From Ignelater luminosus (Eukaryota; Arthropoda; Insecta; Coleoptera; Elateridae): DNA of 64,000 nt. The DNA lies in assembly GCA_011009095.1 (NCBI GenBank), contig VTPC01002364.1, positions 1 through 64,000 of the forward strand. The letters are read 5' to 3'. The notes under the pieces were generated by a model. The model was not told the origin of the DNA. It saw nothing but the letters and a program-made list of their open reading frames with translations, and searched no databases. Made by a program: the position numbers and the translations under genes. How positions within the stretch are numbered: the stretch's first letter is position 1; every line of letters begins with the position of its first letter. This document shows, in pieces, positions 22,901-36,000 of this stretch.

Positions 22901-24350
22901 AGATTTTATTTCACAATGAAAAACTACTGAGGCGTTACTAATGCTTCTAATACCATATAGGATTTTCCTGTCGAACCTGAACTGTTATAATATTTTAGAA
23001 AGTTAATATAAATTGGCTATTTTACATTTTTAAATTTTAGGAAAACAAAACAGCAAATTTGTTTTGAAATTTTTTTACAATTTTTAATGATTCCACTTTT
23101 TTGAAATTTCCACCTTAGTCTGATCTAAGCACCATTTCGCTCAATCTGTCAGTTTAGCAGAGGTGTCATTCATTGTCTGCACTTCTTGCTAGTTCTAGTT
23201 TCATATGGATAATAAGTAGAACGACGTTGACAGTGAGGCCAGTCTGCATGGCTCATTAACTAGTCTCTCATAAAGATTGCAGGTTGGGCGACGGAGAAGC
23301 CACTACAACACAATGATGTGTACTTCTTGTTAGATTTTGTCTTTTATAGGGCAAAGGAGAGGCTACGTAATCAGACATCGTCATCCTACTCTGTAACTAT
23401 TTTTCCTAAGACATTTTATCTTTGTCTGCGCTCATTTCCTGTAAAATAGCTCTTCGTATACTTATCATTTCTTAGAGTTCTCGTAGACTTCTGTTTCTGA
23501 TTTTTTTATCTGCCATTTTGTACTGGTCTAGGTTGGGATAAGGTCCTATTTGATAGGTTTTGCCATTTGATTATTCTGAATCTAATAATATATTTTCTTG
23601 GAAGAGTGCCGGTGCTGTATGTAAAAGAGAAGTCGCGTTTGCCTCTCTTGAGCTTTATTTTAGCATTTTAGGTTTTGCTTCTATTGTGAGCGTAGATGCT
23701 CAGTAGAAAATTTGATTTTCAGTGCTTGTTAGATCTCGGTTTCAGCGAAGTGTTAAGTTATATCCATTTTTGGGTTTAATCAATTGGATGCTTCTAAGTA
23801 GATTCAAGTTTTGTATCGAGTTATTTCTGAACTGGACATTTAATACGTGAATGTTACAGTATTGAAGAGTAAAGAGCAGATTGTAGATACTTCCGGAACG
23901 TCTTGATCTGGGCTCTAGATCTAAATCTATAGATTTTTATTTAGAAAGAAAAAAAATCTACATTTTCTCTTGTTATCTAAAGGAAAGTCGAATATAGGCG
24001 AAGGTTTCCAAGGTTTCCATTTAGTTCCTAGAGAACCGGATTCATCTTATAAGGGTGGTTGGTAAGGCATAGCAGAAGGTCATCTCTGATATGGAGCATG
24101 ATCATCAGACCTTTTTAATTATTATAAATAATGAATTTCTTTGGGCTTTGTATGTGTTCGTTTGTAGACTATGAACTTGGAGCTTTTTTTTAGCAAACGA
24201 TTTTTCAAGCTTTTTTTCAACTTTTGCTTAGTGAATTAGACCAAAGTTTTCTGATGTTATTGTGAAGGTTTTCTTTCAAAATTCTGTTTTTTTCTTGTTT
24301 TTCTATTATTTTTTTCGTGGTGCAACGTTCGTACCTCGCCGTCTATAGAT
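19930..24350. other. Noncoding, no gene recognised
   Basis: Apart from the 25-base repeat at 20774, I see nothing I can name. A 32-codon frame from the ATG at 20190 has no recognisable content. The stretch at about 23100-24110 is G- and T-rich, with many CTTCT and TAGATTT words on the plus strand. It may be an old retroelement, but no frame supports this. Confidence 0.4.
20774..20798 (+). repeat. Second copy of the exact 25-base dispersed repeat
   Basis: This is identical to 17310-17334 and in the same orientation, 3464 bp away. Both copies are followed within about 100-120 bp by AT-rich words around GTGATA, a hint that a longer repeat has decayed around the core. Confidence 0.5.
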
Positions 24351-24351
24351 T

Positions 24352-24659
24352 AAAGAACCGGTTGCAAAAGAGTCGGCATACAAATGTCTAGGGGTAATGA
24401 CCCCTTCGAAAACTTTATCTACTGGGCAAGTTTCATTACTTTCTGCTTACCCGTTTCGGAATGGCGAGGGTTCAAACTTCTGACATCCAAGTCAGGCTTT
24501 TGGGCTTTTGGTGCTGTCTTTGGGAGATTCCTTTGTTTGTAAAGAGTAACAATCGCTAGAGCAATAGATAGAGCGTTCGAGGCTCGATCGAATGAGTCCA
24601 AAAAATTGGAGGGTTATGACTCTTAGAACATATATCGACCCTTTTGCAACAGGTGCTTT
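24352..24659. mobile_element. Inverted-repeat element of about 308 bp (MITE-like)
   Basis: The left arm starts AAAGAACCGGTTGCAAAAG and its inverted partner at the right end starts AAAGCACCTGTTGCAAAAG. The arms continue, more diverged, for about 40 bp. The loop holds GAGGGTTCAAACTTC, which resembles a pol III B box, but no A box at proper spacing. I could not find a target duplication, so the superfamily is open. Its right end lies 222 bp from the DD41D mariner. Confidence 0.5.
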
Positions 24660-24881
24660 TGTGCGTATGGAAAAACTCGATAACGTGACTTAAAATTATT
24701 GGCCCAAAACTATAAATGGCTCACTACGACGGCAGTTTAACATTTCTCATGTATTTAACACGATAGCCTTGTTCCTTGAGACACTTACGGCGTCTAAATG
24801 TTCAGTGCTAGACCTCGCCATCCCCAAGTTCTCAGTGGTACGTTTTCTTAACGTGTTAAGTAATGAAACAAATAATATATA

Positions 24882-26186
24882 AAGGGTTTTCCAATCAGAG
24901 GTGTTATTTTGAATAGCCCGCTATTTCGGTAGATGTCACTTTTGAAGCTATCATTTTTTGACATTTGACAAGTAGAAACTACGCCATTAATAAATATGGA
25001 ACGATACACGCTTCAACAACGCATTGAAATTATTAAAATTCACTATAAAAATGGTGAAAATTTGGCAGAGACGGTTCGTAAAACTCGAACATTTTTGGGT
25101 CACCGTGAAGCACCTTGTCGGACCGCAATACAGAAATTGGTGAAAAAATTCGAGCTCTTGGGACAAGTTAGTGATGTGAAGAATAAAACCCGTGCACGTC
25201 GCTCAAGAACAGCCGAGAATATTGCTGTTGTAGCCGAAAGTGTTAAAGAAAACCCAGGTTTGTCCATTCCTCGTCGTTCTTTGGAATTAGCCATTCCACA
25301 AACGTCATTACACCGTATTTTGCATAAAGATTTGGGTCTTAAGGCTTATAAAGTCCAGTTAACACAAGAACTCAAGCCGGCCGATCATCAACAACGTCGT
25401 GTCTTTGCTGATTGGGTCGTTGAAATGCATGAAAATGATCCAGAATTCCATCGAAAAATCATCTTGAGTGATGAGGCCCATTTCCACCTCGGTGGCTTCG
25501 TCAACAAGCAAAATTGTCGGATCTGGGGCTCAGAAAATCCAAGAGTTATTGTTGAAAAGTCTCTCTATCCTCAACGTGTGACTGTTTGGTGCGGTTTATG
25601 GTCCGGCGGAGTCATTGGACCTTACTTTTTCGAAAATGAGGCTGGAGCAACAGTTACGGTGACTGGATTGCGCTATCGAGAGATGATTAACGATTTTTTA
25701 TGGCCGGAATTGGATGGTATTGATCTGGACAACGTTTACTTTCAACAAGACGGCGCTACGTGCCACACAAGCAACGAAACCATTGATCTTTTACGGAAAA
25801 AGTTTCCGGACCGTGTTATCTCTCGAAGAGGTGATCACAATTGGCCACCGAGATCTTGTGATTTAACACCTTGCGACTTCTTTCTTTGGGGCCACGTGAA
25901 AGAGAAGGTCTACGCCAACAGCCCAGCGTCGATTCAAGACCTCAAAGATGGAATTCGTGAGGCTATCGAGGACATAGGGCAGCCACTTTGCGATTTGGTT
26001 ATGGAAAATTTCATGAAAAGGATATTGTCCTGTAAGCGTGGTCGTGGTGGTCATTTGCCTGATGTTATTTTCCACTATTAACGGCATACCTTCCTCTTTA
26101 TAATGAAATAAACATCCGATCATTTATATTAAAAAATGGCACTTTTCTTTGAATATCAAAATAACACCTCTTATTGGAAAACCCTT
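24882..26186 (+). mobile_element. Complete DD41D mariner-like transposon
   Basis: Inverted repeats of 31 bp (24882-24912 and 26156-26186) agree at all but one base and start AAGGGTTTTCCAAT. Both are flanked by TA (24880-24881 and 26187-26188). The element is 1305 bp with one uninterrupted transposase frame. Near-perfect ends and an open frame suggest recent insertion. It is the only element in the window that looks whole. Confidence 0.92.
24996..26081 (+). CDS. DD41D mariner-like transposase, intact
   Basis: This is a 361-residue cut-and-paste transposase of the IS630-Tc1-mariner superfamily, acting in the nucleus on its own terminal repeats. Residues 1-115 form two helix-turn-helix units (RIEIIKIHYKNG and SIPRRSLELAIPQTSLHRIL). 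The catalytic Asp residues are D159 (ILSDEAHF), D252 (FQQDGATCH) and D294 (LTPCDFFLWG). There are 41 residues between the last two, against 34 in classical mariners, placing it with DD41D (rosa/Visitor-type) elements. WGHVKEKVY after the third Asp is typical of the superfamily. The ATG lies 83 bp inside the left inverted repeat. An AATAAA follows the stop at 26107. No stop, frameshift or missing catalytic residue is visible, so it may be active. Confidence 0.93.
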   Translation: MERYTLQQRIEIIKIHYKNGENLAETVRKTRTFLGHREAPCRTAIQKLVKKFELLGQVSDVKNKTRARRSRTAENIAVVAESVKENPGLSIPRRSLELAIPQTSLHRILHKDLGLKAYKVQLTQELKPADHQQRRVFADWVVEMHENDPEFHRKIILSDEAHFHLGGFVNKQNCRIWGSENPRVIVEKSLYPQRVTVWCGLWSGGVIGPYFFENEAGATVTVTGLRYREMINDFLWPELDGIDLDNVYFQQDGATCHTSNETIDLLRKKFPDRVISRRGDHNWPPRSCDLTPCDFFLWGHVKEKVYANSPASIQDLKDGIREAIEDIGQPLCDLVMENFMKRILSCKRGRGGHLPDVIFHY

Positions 26187-26189
26187 TAT

Positions 26190-28168
26190 TATCGCGAAGA
26201 TTAGTAATTTCTACTTTCATTTTTAAACGCTAGGTGCCACTAGTAACAGACCTCAAAATGTTCTGAAACAGTAGACAACAACGCAAATTTTAAAATTAAA
26301 TCTCTGTAAATATCTTAAATATGTACACAAAAGAGACATTTCATCAAAATTTCATTCAATTGAACCAAGAAGTGATACTTGTTTAAAATTGAAACAGACA
26401 CACCTTTAATTGAATTTTTTCTTTAAATCACTTATTTGCTACCGTACACGATCATTATACAAGATTTCCGTAGAACAGCATTATTCACGCAAAAAGTTAT
26501 TTTCAAGTTGAATCTCAACGCTCTACTTAATATACATTTACGAAGTTACAACTGTTACCTTAGCAGTTCAAGTAACACCTAACTATTTACTTACCGAAAT
26601 CTGGAGTTTGAATTTGGAAAACAGAAACTTGTTATATACCTCATGCAATTTTAAGTTGTTCACCATATTTGAATAATCTTAGAAGTTCCCGGCTCGATTG
26701 ATTTATCTGTAGATTAAAGCAAAGATGGAAATGCTTCAAGTTCATTTTCTTTTATCCGAATTTTATTTTTGATTCACCTTTCATGTGCTTTTCACGCATG
26801 CTAAGGGTGAAAATCAATAGTAGACACTTCTCAAAGATTGCGTTTAACAAGCTCTAGAGTAATGCCTTCCAATCAGTGTGTAGCGGAATCAGTGGCGGCT
26901 TGTGAAACTTTATGATGATAGGGCTGAGGTAAAAATCATTACTTATCTTTGTTCTTTCCAATTCAAGTTAGGACAATTCATTTGGTAGAGGCGTTACCCA
27001 CAGCCTCATTTATTGTTTAGAGACTTTTTATTTACCTGAAAAGACCTCTAAAGTATTGCTATTAAATGTCGAGTGGCATTGCTATTTAGGTAGGTAGGTA
27101 GAAAGCTATAGAATTCTAATGGTGATGCAATAATTTCTTGGAGCAGTGTATTTTGTGTGTTGCAGTACTTTTTAACTTTTAATATTTTTAATTTCACAAG
27201 GAATACCGTCACAAGTTATAAGCGTATGGAAGCTACTTCCGGACTTTTTTCTGATCTGAACAGATTTTTACTAGATACAATCTCATATGAAAGTGGCTTG
27301 AAGAAACTTTAAGTGATATCTTCTTTTTTAGTTCCATTGCTGATTGTACAGACTTATCAATACCAGGCACCGATTTTGTCTTTCTGAGTTTTCATAATCT
27401 GCTATCAGCAGAAATCTAAGCATTGAATATCATCCCTAATTTGATTGAAAAATAGTAAGAGATCAAAGGTTTTTTGCAATGTCGAAGTCAAATTTACATT
27501 ACACTTAGTACCACTTAATGGCAATAAATGGTAGAAGTTAGCATTTTTCAACTTGAAGATGGCGATCCCGACAAGGATGAAAATGTCTTCGAAATCGTGT
27601 AAATTCGATATTTAGCTTTTTCGACAATGCGTAACTACAGAACATTCTGGGATGGGAATTGTAAACTTTTGTTCAACTAACCTGGAGAAGCTAGACTTGC
27701 AATATGGAACTATTTATAACCAACCTCGCTCATTTTATAGATTTTTGTTAACTCAAAAGCATCATAGATAATGCGTAACTATCCTATCCAAGTAAGCCCC
27801 GTTGGATGTATAAGACGGGAAAAAAATCCGATCATGTTTCAAATTTTGTTTTTAGGATTACCGCTCTGAATATACTGATGTGCTCCTAGGTGGTAGATAT
27901 TTATAAATGTGCTGTGATAACTGACTAATAGTATCCAGTTTTTTGAAGTCTATTGATTTAAGAAACCGCAAAAACTAACAAAACAGTAAAAAGAGGCATG
28001 TAACTACCATCAGTTAAAAGAAACGTTCATTTCTTTCTTTCTAGAATTAATGAAATGTCTAAATCAGCCAAAGAACAAAGTGTGTGTACAAGTGAACTGT
28101 TTGTTCGTGGCTTTGGTAATCTTGAATTGGAACGAATTGGCTGAAGCTATAATCGTAATTATTTCAGA
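26190..28168. other. Noncoding, no gene recognised
   Basis: This is AT-rich DNA with a short GGTA microsatellite at about 27090-27104. I find no frame longer than chance. Confidence 0.4.
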
Positions 28169-28171
28169 GTA

Positions 28172-30028
28172 CAGTAAAACCCCTCTAGTCCGCCCTTGGC
28201 TAGTCCGTCGCTCCGGTTAATCCGACCGTGGTCGGAGTCGAGAAACGTGTCCCGACTTGTCGATGACTCATCGCCGTTTGCACGCCACGCGCTATTATTT
28301 ACAGAACTCCATCGTTTCTCGTATCGTTTCTGTCATATTTGTGTGTACGTGTACAATTGTATGTTTTTTCAACATGTCAGGAGTAAAACGTAAACACGTT
28401 ACTCTTTCATTAAATGAAAAATTAGCAGTGCTACAAAGACTGGACAAAGGGGAATCACTCCAAAAAATTGCCAAGGGACTCAATGTAGGCGTTACGACAA
28501 TTAAAGATTGGAAATCGGAAGGGCATTGAATCATACACAGTGGCGATAGATAGTGAAAACGCTCTTAGGAATCGGAAAACGTTGAGAAAGCCTAAACTTG
28601 AATTGCTTGACAACACATTGTGGATGTGGTTCTGCCAAGAAAGAAGGAAGGGAACCCCGATATCTGGGCCCATTATAAAAGAAAAGGCAATAGCTTTGCA
28701 CAAAAAAGTAGAAGCCGAAAGTGAGTTCGCAGTTAGTGAAGGCTGGATTGATCGCTGGAAAACCCGTCATGGCGTCCGGTTTGTTTCAATTTCTGGTGAA
28801 AAACTATCTGCTGATGCCGAGGCGGCTAAGGAGTTTTCTGTAAAGTTTCAAGAAATTGTCGAAGAAAATGAACTGTTACCTTGGCAAGTCTATAACATAG
28901 ACGAGACAGGCCTAAATTATAAAATGCTCCCAAACAAAACGCTTGCTGCATCAAATGAAACCGTTGCAGGAACGAAACTCATAAAAGATAGGCTAACCAT
29001 TGCTCCTTGCAGCAACGGTGATGGTTCACACAAGCTTCCCCTGTTCGTTATTGGCAAATATAAGAAGCCTAGGGCATTCAAAAACATAAACTTATCTTCC
29101 TTGCCGGACTACCATCTTTTCAAATCTTGGTTCTTCGGCGAGTTCGTTCCATCTGTTGAAAAAGACTTGAAACAAAAAAAGCTTCCCGTTCGTGTTCTAT
29201 TGCTGTTGGATAACGCACTATCACATCCATCTGAGGAGGATTTAGTGAAAGGAGACATAAAAGCTATCTTCCTTCCACCAAATGTCACATCACTTATCCA
29301 ACCAATGGATCAGGGAGTGATAGAATGGCTAAAGAGGCGCTATCGCAGAAAGTACATTAGCTCAATTTTAGAAAAGTCCGAAGAAGGTTGTAACATATTT
29401 GAAGCTATGAAATCCCTCAACATCAAAGATGTTATCTATACGATTGCTGAGTCATGGGAGGAACTGAAACCTGACACGCTACGAAAATCTTGGCGTAAGC
29501 TTTGGCTGGTAGTTGTGACCAGATCGAAGACGAGCAAAACAACGACACGCAGGAAATCGTTAAAGATCTACAAACTGTACAAGTGAATGTCCCTGCCAAT
29601 GAAGTTGAGGAATGGATTGCCCAATGTGACGAAGACTGTGAAACCAGTGAAGAGCTCAATGACGACGAGATTATTGCCGCTGTTTTGGAAAATAATAGTG
29701 AAGAAACTGTGAACGAGGACTCGGACGGTGATAATGACAAACCCCCTACACCGACGCCAAGAACGCTTTTGATATTGCCCCTCAGTTTTTTTCTAGGCTA
29801 CCTTCAATTTTTACAGTACATATATAGTAAATGCATACAGTATTGCTCTTTTTCATTAATAATAACAGCTTTTGTGCGATTTCTTGCAATTTTTTTACTG
29901 TAGAGAACAATACAGTCATTCTTGAGTTGAAAGATTGTTTATTTTACTTTTTTTCTGATAATCCGACATTTTTTGCGTTCCGACCATACTTACAGTCCCA
30001 AAGGTGACGGATTAGAGGGGTTCTACTG
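28172..30028 (+). mobile_element. Tigger/pogo transposon, near full length
   Basis: The left end CAGTAAAACCCCTCTAGTCCG (split as CAGTAAAACC and CCTCTAGTCC) is matched in inverted form at the right end, 30007-30028. Both sides abut TA (28170-28171 and 30029-30030). The element is 1857 bp and carries a Jerky/Tigger-type transposase with two frameshifts. The structure is complete but the gene is not. Confidence 0.88.
28374..29903 (+). pseudogene. Tigger-type transposase with two frameshifts
   Basis: From the ATG at 28374 the product starts MSGVKRKHVTLSLNEKLAVL, a CENP-B/pogo HTH, and KIAKGLNVGVTTIKDW. One extra base near 28519 then shifts the frame (reading resumes RKGIESYTVAIDSENALRN). The CENP-B-type HTH (GWIDRWKTRHGV) and the DDE core follow: NIDETGL, LLLLDNALSHP and IQPMDQGVIEWLKRRY, with 32 residues between the last two Asp. 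A second frameshift near 29503 moves the acidic C-terminus (AGSCDQIEDEQNND and DSDGDNDKPPTP) to another frame. The true end is uncertain because homology fades near 29760. The catalytic residues survive, so decay is recent, but no functional product is expected. Confidence 0.85.
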
Positions 30029-30030
30029 TA

Positions 30031-33000
30031 ACTTGAATCCGTAATTAAATTGTTTTTAATGTTTATTAATAATAACGTCAAATAACCTTCTTTCAATATT
30101 TAATTTTCGAGAACGTCGAAAATGTCAAGGCTGTTTAATAAAAGCTATCTACACATACATAGATAAGAATAGAATCCAATGTCTCAATGGATAAAATAGA
30201 TAGATTATGCAGTAAATGGATATTTTCGGGAAGTACATTGCCTTGTCAGGCTCGCAATTGAAACTGAATGCTGATCATACCGAAATCGCTACCGCCATAG
30301 AGTTCGAAATCTGGCTATAATGTTATTGCATTCGTATGCACGTCGTAAATGTTCTACGATATGGGCACAAGTGCAACACCGACGATATCATTTGAATAAA
30401 GGAAAAAACCAAGCTGGATAGAGTATAAATGCATTTATATGTGCAGCACTAGACACCTACCTTACTGGCTAAATCCTCGGTTATGGGGGAATTGATAGAT
30501 GTAGGGATTTAATAAAAAGGGTGATTTTGCAATAAGTATTTTTTTTGCTCTTTAAAAGGAGAGCTAGGTTTTATGTAAGTACCCGGCAGTAAAGCATCCC
30601 CTTAAGAACGGCCATTTTAATAAATCTAGCGTCTCACTTTGCTCCATCACGGTGTCTCGTATCACTTTTAATTGCTTTTGTCTTAACTTTTCATAACGTT
30701 TTTATTGGAGAACGGCTGTCCGATTTTATTTGCGTTGAAAAGGGATCTCCGAAACAAGAGATGTTTGAGTTGAACGGAAGAAAAAATAATTAATGAAAAA
30801 TTTTTATTTGTATTTTTGATACAGGTTTTTCTCCTTTGTGTAGGAGAGGTAATACTTTTTTTTTAATTTAGAAATTTCTGTTTATTTCTTTTGATGTCAT
30901 TTACACACGTACATTTTAATTACGAATATGTATAATTTAAATTTCCGTTGCACTTGATGATTTTCTGTTTTCTAATTAACTTTAAAGCTTTTATAAAACG
31001 GGAATTACATCGCCTTTAGATGAGAAGAGATTTCATTATGAGATTGTGAATAGAGGTATACAAAGAGGTTTTTCCTTTCATTTTTTCCGTTCTATTAATA
31101 AAATTCGAAACGATTATATTTTACACTCCTTCATGGACTATTACGTTTTTTATCTTTAAAAAAAGAGGAAAATATTTCACGATTTGATTGTAATTTAAGT
31201 AAGGGAATTTCTGCTCTGAATTTGCAGTATATCTGTAGGCTTGTTCGGATTGATTTTATTTCTGATCACACGTTTACATAAATACCTATTCTGTATAGTC
31301 AATAAGTAACGTGGCAGTTTTTTTTTCTGTAGAAATCCCAAGGGTCAGAAAAGAGGGTTCACATTATACGAGCAATGGACTGACCCTTACTTACTGTCAA
31401 TATTGTATCAAAACTGCTGTTCATCCAACTGTGTGATTTTTCATCTTCACTTTAGAGTTTATTCTCGAGTTTATTGGTTTTACCATATAAAGGATAAAAA
31501 TTCAGATCGGGATCGGATTCTCCCAAGGGATTTAAAGATTTTTATTAGGAATTACTGCCTTATGTATATTTATGGCTTGAATTACAATAAAGTTGGGATT
31601 TCTGAATGAAAAATTGTTTGACCTAATTATAATAAGGTTAATGAAGTAAATCACGTAAGAATGAATTTAATCTTTAGATACACTGAAAATTAGTAAAGAA
31701 TTAACATTTAGACTAGAATGGGCATTATGAAATCAAAAACATTCTAATCAGTTTGCAAATTTTAAATTTTTAATAATTTTGGACCTATTCTGTTAGTGAG
31801 TGTATTGGAAAGGTCGTGAAATTTATTTGGATGAGCTTAAAAATTCAATCGACTACTCGTAGTGGAAGAACAAGATCTTTGTTGGCTGAAAACTATTTTT
31901 AACATCCCCAAAAATCTGCCGTTCTAAACTACGTCGTTTATCGCGATAACCGTACACTTTGTGATTAATAAGTCTAAACATTAATCTTGTGACGCTCTTT
32001 TTGTTAAATTTTTGTACGCTTCGGATTTTCTTCGGGCTTCAGGTACTTTTATTTGGGCTGTGAGTACCAACCTCTATTGGTGCTAACCTAACTAAGTGGA
32101 GGGATAGAAATCTAAGGATAATTAATGTAAAAGAAGAATTATTAACAAGAAAGAAAAGAAGTTTATACTTTTGCTCACTACACAATCTGGCAGTTTCGCG
32201 GAGAATAGCTGCATTCACTCCAGGATACTGCGCACCTGAGAATAGCCTCACAGGGACTCGCACCGTAACAGGTAATGCCAGGAAAATGATGCGACTATTT
32301 TTGCAGAAGTTCAAGATCTGTCGATGTCAATGTAGCACACAATTCAGGTACTTTCGGTTTGCTGATTTTTCTTTCTTGGAGAACTATTGCTATACACTTT
32401 TGGTGAGGTCTCATAATATGTTTGTTAACTTAATACAGGGCATTTTAATTTTATACTCTGTAGGCTTTTTTTAAATTCTTTTCTTGTTAACGTGCCTTCT
32501 CTAAAGAATTTATTTAGGTAACAGCTTTTATTATTATCAAGATTGAATAGTGCAACGTCAGAGCATCTCACTGACTTTAACGATTGTTTTTTCTAAATAT
32601 TATCTCAGTGATTTTAAAGGATCTCTCTGTAGGTACCACTGGCAGTATCTTACTCATCGATGTGCAAAATTTTATTGAATTACTTTATAAAAGAAAAGCA
32701 TGAAAAATAATATTAAATCATCATACTAGATAAGACCCTTTTCTTAAACGTTGATATCACTTGTAGCATGTTTAAAAGAATTTGTAGAATAAAAGGAACT
32801 CACATTTTAGTTGCTGGTATTATTCTCTTATTATACTTTCATATCTTGTGTGTAGTTACATATATTCTTCTTATACCTAATATAAGCCCCTTTTTTGATC
32901 AAAGATTTGGCGAAAAAAATTCATTGACAGCACACAGGCTTTATCTATCACTTAATTCTTGCTTCTAACTTTAGGGCTTTATACTCTCAGGTTTGATTGA

Positions 33001-36000
33001 ATTATTAGTATAACTTGCTGATTCTATTTATTGTTTGTTTTTGTTTCTTTAGCTTTTCAGAGAGATTTTAGTGAGCTTCTGATCAGATAAGCCTGCTAGA
33101 AGGTTCTCTGCTCGGAGTGACGATAGAAGGCAGTTTATTTGAACTCCAGTAGCTGCTGATGGACAAATCTTTTTTGTTAGAGAGGACAGTCTTTTCTGCA
33201 AGGGCAAATAATACACATAAAAAGATGAAATCAAATTAAAATTGGAAACGTACCTCTTAGGCCACGTAGTGATAAGCAAGCAGGTGGTCTCTGAGATTGG
33301 TTTTAAATTAGTCTCAAGCAATCTGGACTCTTTTTCCTTTTCATCAATTTTGTGACAGTTGATTTTATTTCTGAATGAGGAGCCATGCAGCGATGATTTG
33401 GCGAATAATCGAGCATATAATCTGCAAGGCCTGTGTGCACGTTAACTACTAATAGTTTTATCTGGGTCATATTAATTGGTAAGAACGAGACATCGTTAAG
33501 TGGAGTTAGGAAAAGTCTAACCCTTTTGCTGCAATATTAAACTAAATGATAATTTTTACTTGCCTCGAAACCCAGTGTGGGGCTTGCTTGGTGCACTCAA
33601 GAGATCAAAGGCCTCTCTGAAGCCCTATCACTGTGACTGTCAGCCAGGAGGGTCAGCTTTAGCTTCCGGCAGTGTATACCTTATTAGATAACTACCAGAT
33701 TCGAATAATATTAGTAAATCGTAGTTTATAATTTGTGAGGTTAGTTTTCCATGTTTGTTTATTTATGTTTATTTAGGGTGAACATCCTAAGATTGGTTGG
33801 GGTGTAAATTAGGTTAAGCTATCAATTATTATCAATATATAAATATTTTAATTTACTTACTGTTTTAAGATTTTCTAATACAATTATTGCTTGATGATCT
33901 TTTGGTTTGAGTAATCATTAAATGTGAATTCTTGGTTGAAAAGCAAACTACTAATTACACGGGGCATTTTCTAAACTGCGAAGTACCTCTTATACTGACG
34001 AACTTGAAGTTCTTTACTACTGTAGAGCTACTGTTTTTAGACCAAATTGTTTTTGATTCTAACATTGCTTTTATGGTATATAAACTTAGGTGCTCAATTC
34101 TCAACGTGATCTTTTGGTTTGATGCGTCTGAAGAGCTTTGCTGTCCTCCGAGTATACCTATATTACGGTTGTTTATGAAAAAGATACTTGTAAGAGCGGT
34201 GCCTCTGTTTTCTGGTTGGTCCGAACCAAGTTTTACAGTAAACATAGTAAAGTTATTAGATCAGTTAATAGAGACAAGAGATTTTCATACCAGATTTGAG
34301 ACGTTGACGTCGTCGTAAACCAAGAGAATTCTGTTAAAACATATTTAGCCTTAAGATCCGTCTGTCTGTAATCTCGTATGCCATTGCAAACAGCATTGTC
34401 TTATAAAAGGTATTTGAAATACAGACACAAGAAGGTCTTATTTTCAAATAGACTCTTCAAAAATATTGCAATGAAAAATTAACTACAGCAATGAAATTAA
34501 GTCACAAAGAAATGCATGTTGCTATTAAGCAAACAGGATTTAAAGCAGCTATAGAAAATTTAACTGTGGGTGAAGTATTTAGAATTATCTTTAGATTGCC
34601 ATCAAACAAATGACCAATGTCCTAGTGCTAAAATTTGTACAGGAAACTAAAAATTGTACCCATCAAGAATGTAAATCGTAATGGCTCCTATTTACCTAGC
34701 TTCAGCAGATTTCTTAAAAGCTGTAATAATAATTTATCTTAAGTGCTGGAAAAAAAACTTGACAAGTCATCGAGAGAAACATTTCTTCCGAAAGAACCAA
34801 CACAATAATGTTGAAAACAGCTTTTCTTATCTCCTTCAATACGTGGATAGAAGAAAACTAAGATTCGATCTGACTAATTTGGCAAAAATGATAGTCATCA
34901 TTTTACATTGCAAATAGAAGCTGTGGCGCTTTCTCTTCAGCCCAGGATAACTTGGTGGGGTTTGACTTGCAACTCTCGTCCGGTATAATTGAACAAAGAA
35001 AAAAACCGCATCGAGGCAAGCAAAGGCAAGAGAATGGAATGGGATGACGAGCTCCGACGCAAAGATCCACCACTGACGAGATTTTCTACTCGGGACGTGT
35101 CTCCGATGATCCTGAAACAGAAAATTTCCTTGTTCTGCAGAAAGATGATCGGGGAATATTTCATTTTGGATCGATGTGTTTTCTAATAGTTTTCAGGAGA
35201 GGCATAAAGCGTTGCTCGTTTGCCTTTATCATGTAGCGACTTCTCAGTAATTTCGGGAGTACTCCAAGACGAAAATCCTTCTTACTTCGGGACCGCTTGA
35301 TCAGACAGCAGGGGGATGGTAGTGAAACAGGTGAATATGTAATCAGTGGCAGTCTGATATGTGTGGATCTGAGCGAGACGTTGGCAGCCTGTAATGTTAC
35401 TGCTGATTCTGGAAGCATGCCTTAGCGGTGACGGACTATGTTCATTCAGCAGCGTTGCAACTCTTTCCATTAATTTATGGTACACTCCCAAAGAGGGAGA
35501 TCGGAGGAAACCATAAAGATTTCGACGTAGCACAAATGGTGTCAGGTATGCATCTTGGAGCTGTTGTAAGATATCTATGTCGAACTCTCTACCGGGAGAA
35601 TTCCCGGGATAATATTCTGAAGCCGATGGCAGTGGTCAGATGGAACATCCAAACTCTACAAACTTCAGTTCATAGCGGTTAACACTCAGTAATATCAGTA
35701 GCAAAGCAAACTGGAAGAATAGAACAGAAGCAGACAACGTCTTAATGTAATATTTCTTCAAAATGCGCAAGATACTTACCTTTCAAAATTATCGAGAGAC
35801 TGTTTTTCACCTAGTTTTCTATACACTATCAATAATCAAGAACAAAACTGAACTGAAACCATTTGTGATGGCTAAATATTATAGAAGTACTACAGATTGC
35901 TTATCTGGAAATAGGCACAAGATGCATGCAACCTCCAACATTCAGCTTGTTTAAGAATCTATTCTTGCAGTAACAAATAGAAGCTTGGAAAAAGCATCTT

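Noticed and set aside
33932-34318. 128-codon open frame (plus), with a 96-codon mirror on the minus strand
   Set aside because: No recognisable domain, splice sites or start context. Mirror-image open frames on both strands suggest composition rather than coding.
35161-35682. GC-richer open frames on both strands
   Set aside because: Overlapping frames of similar length with no motif. They may be an old element but cannot be named.
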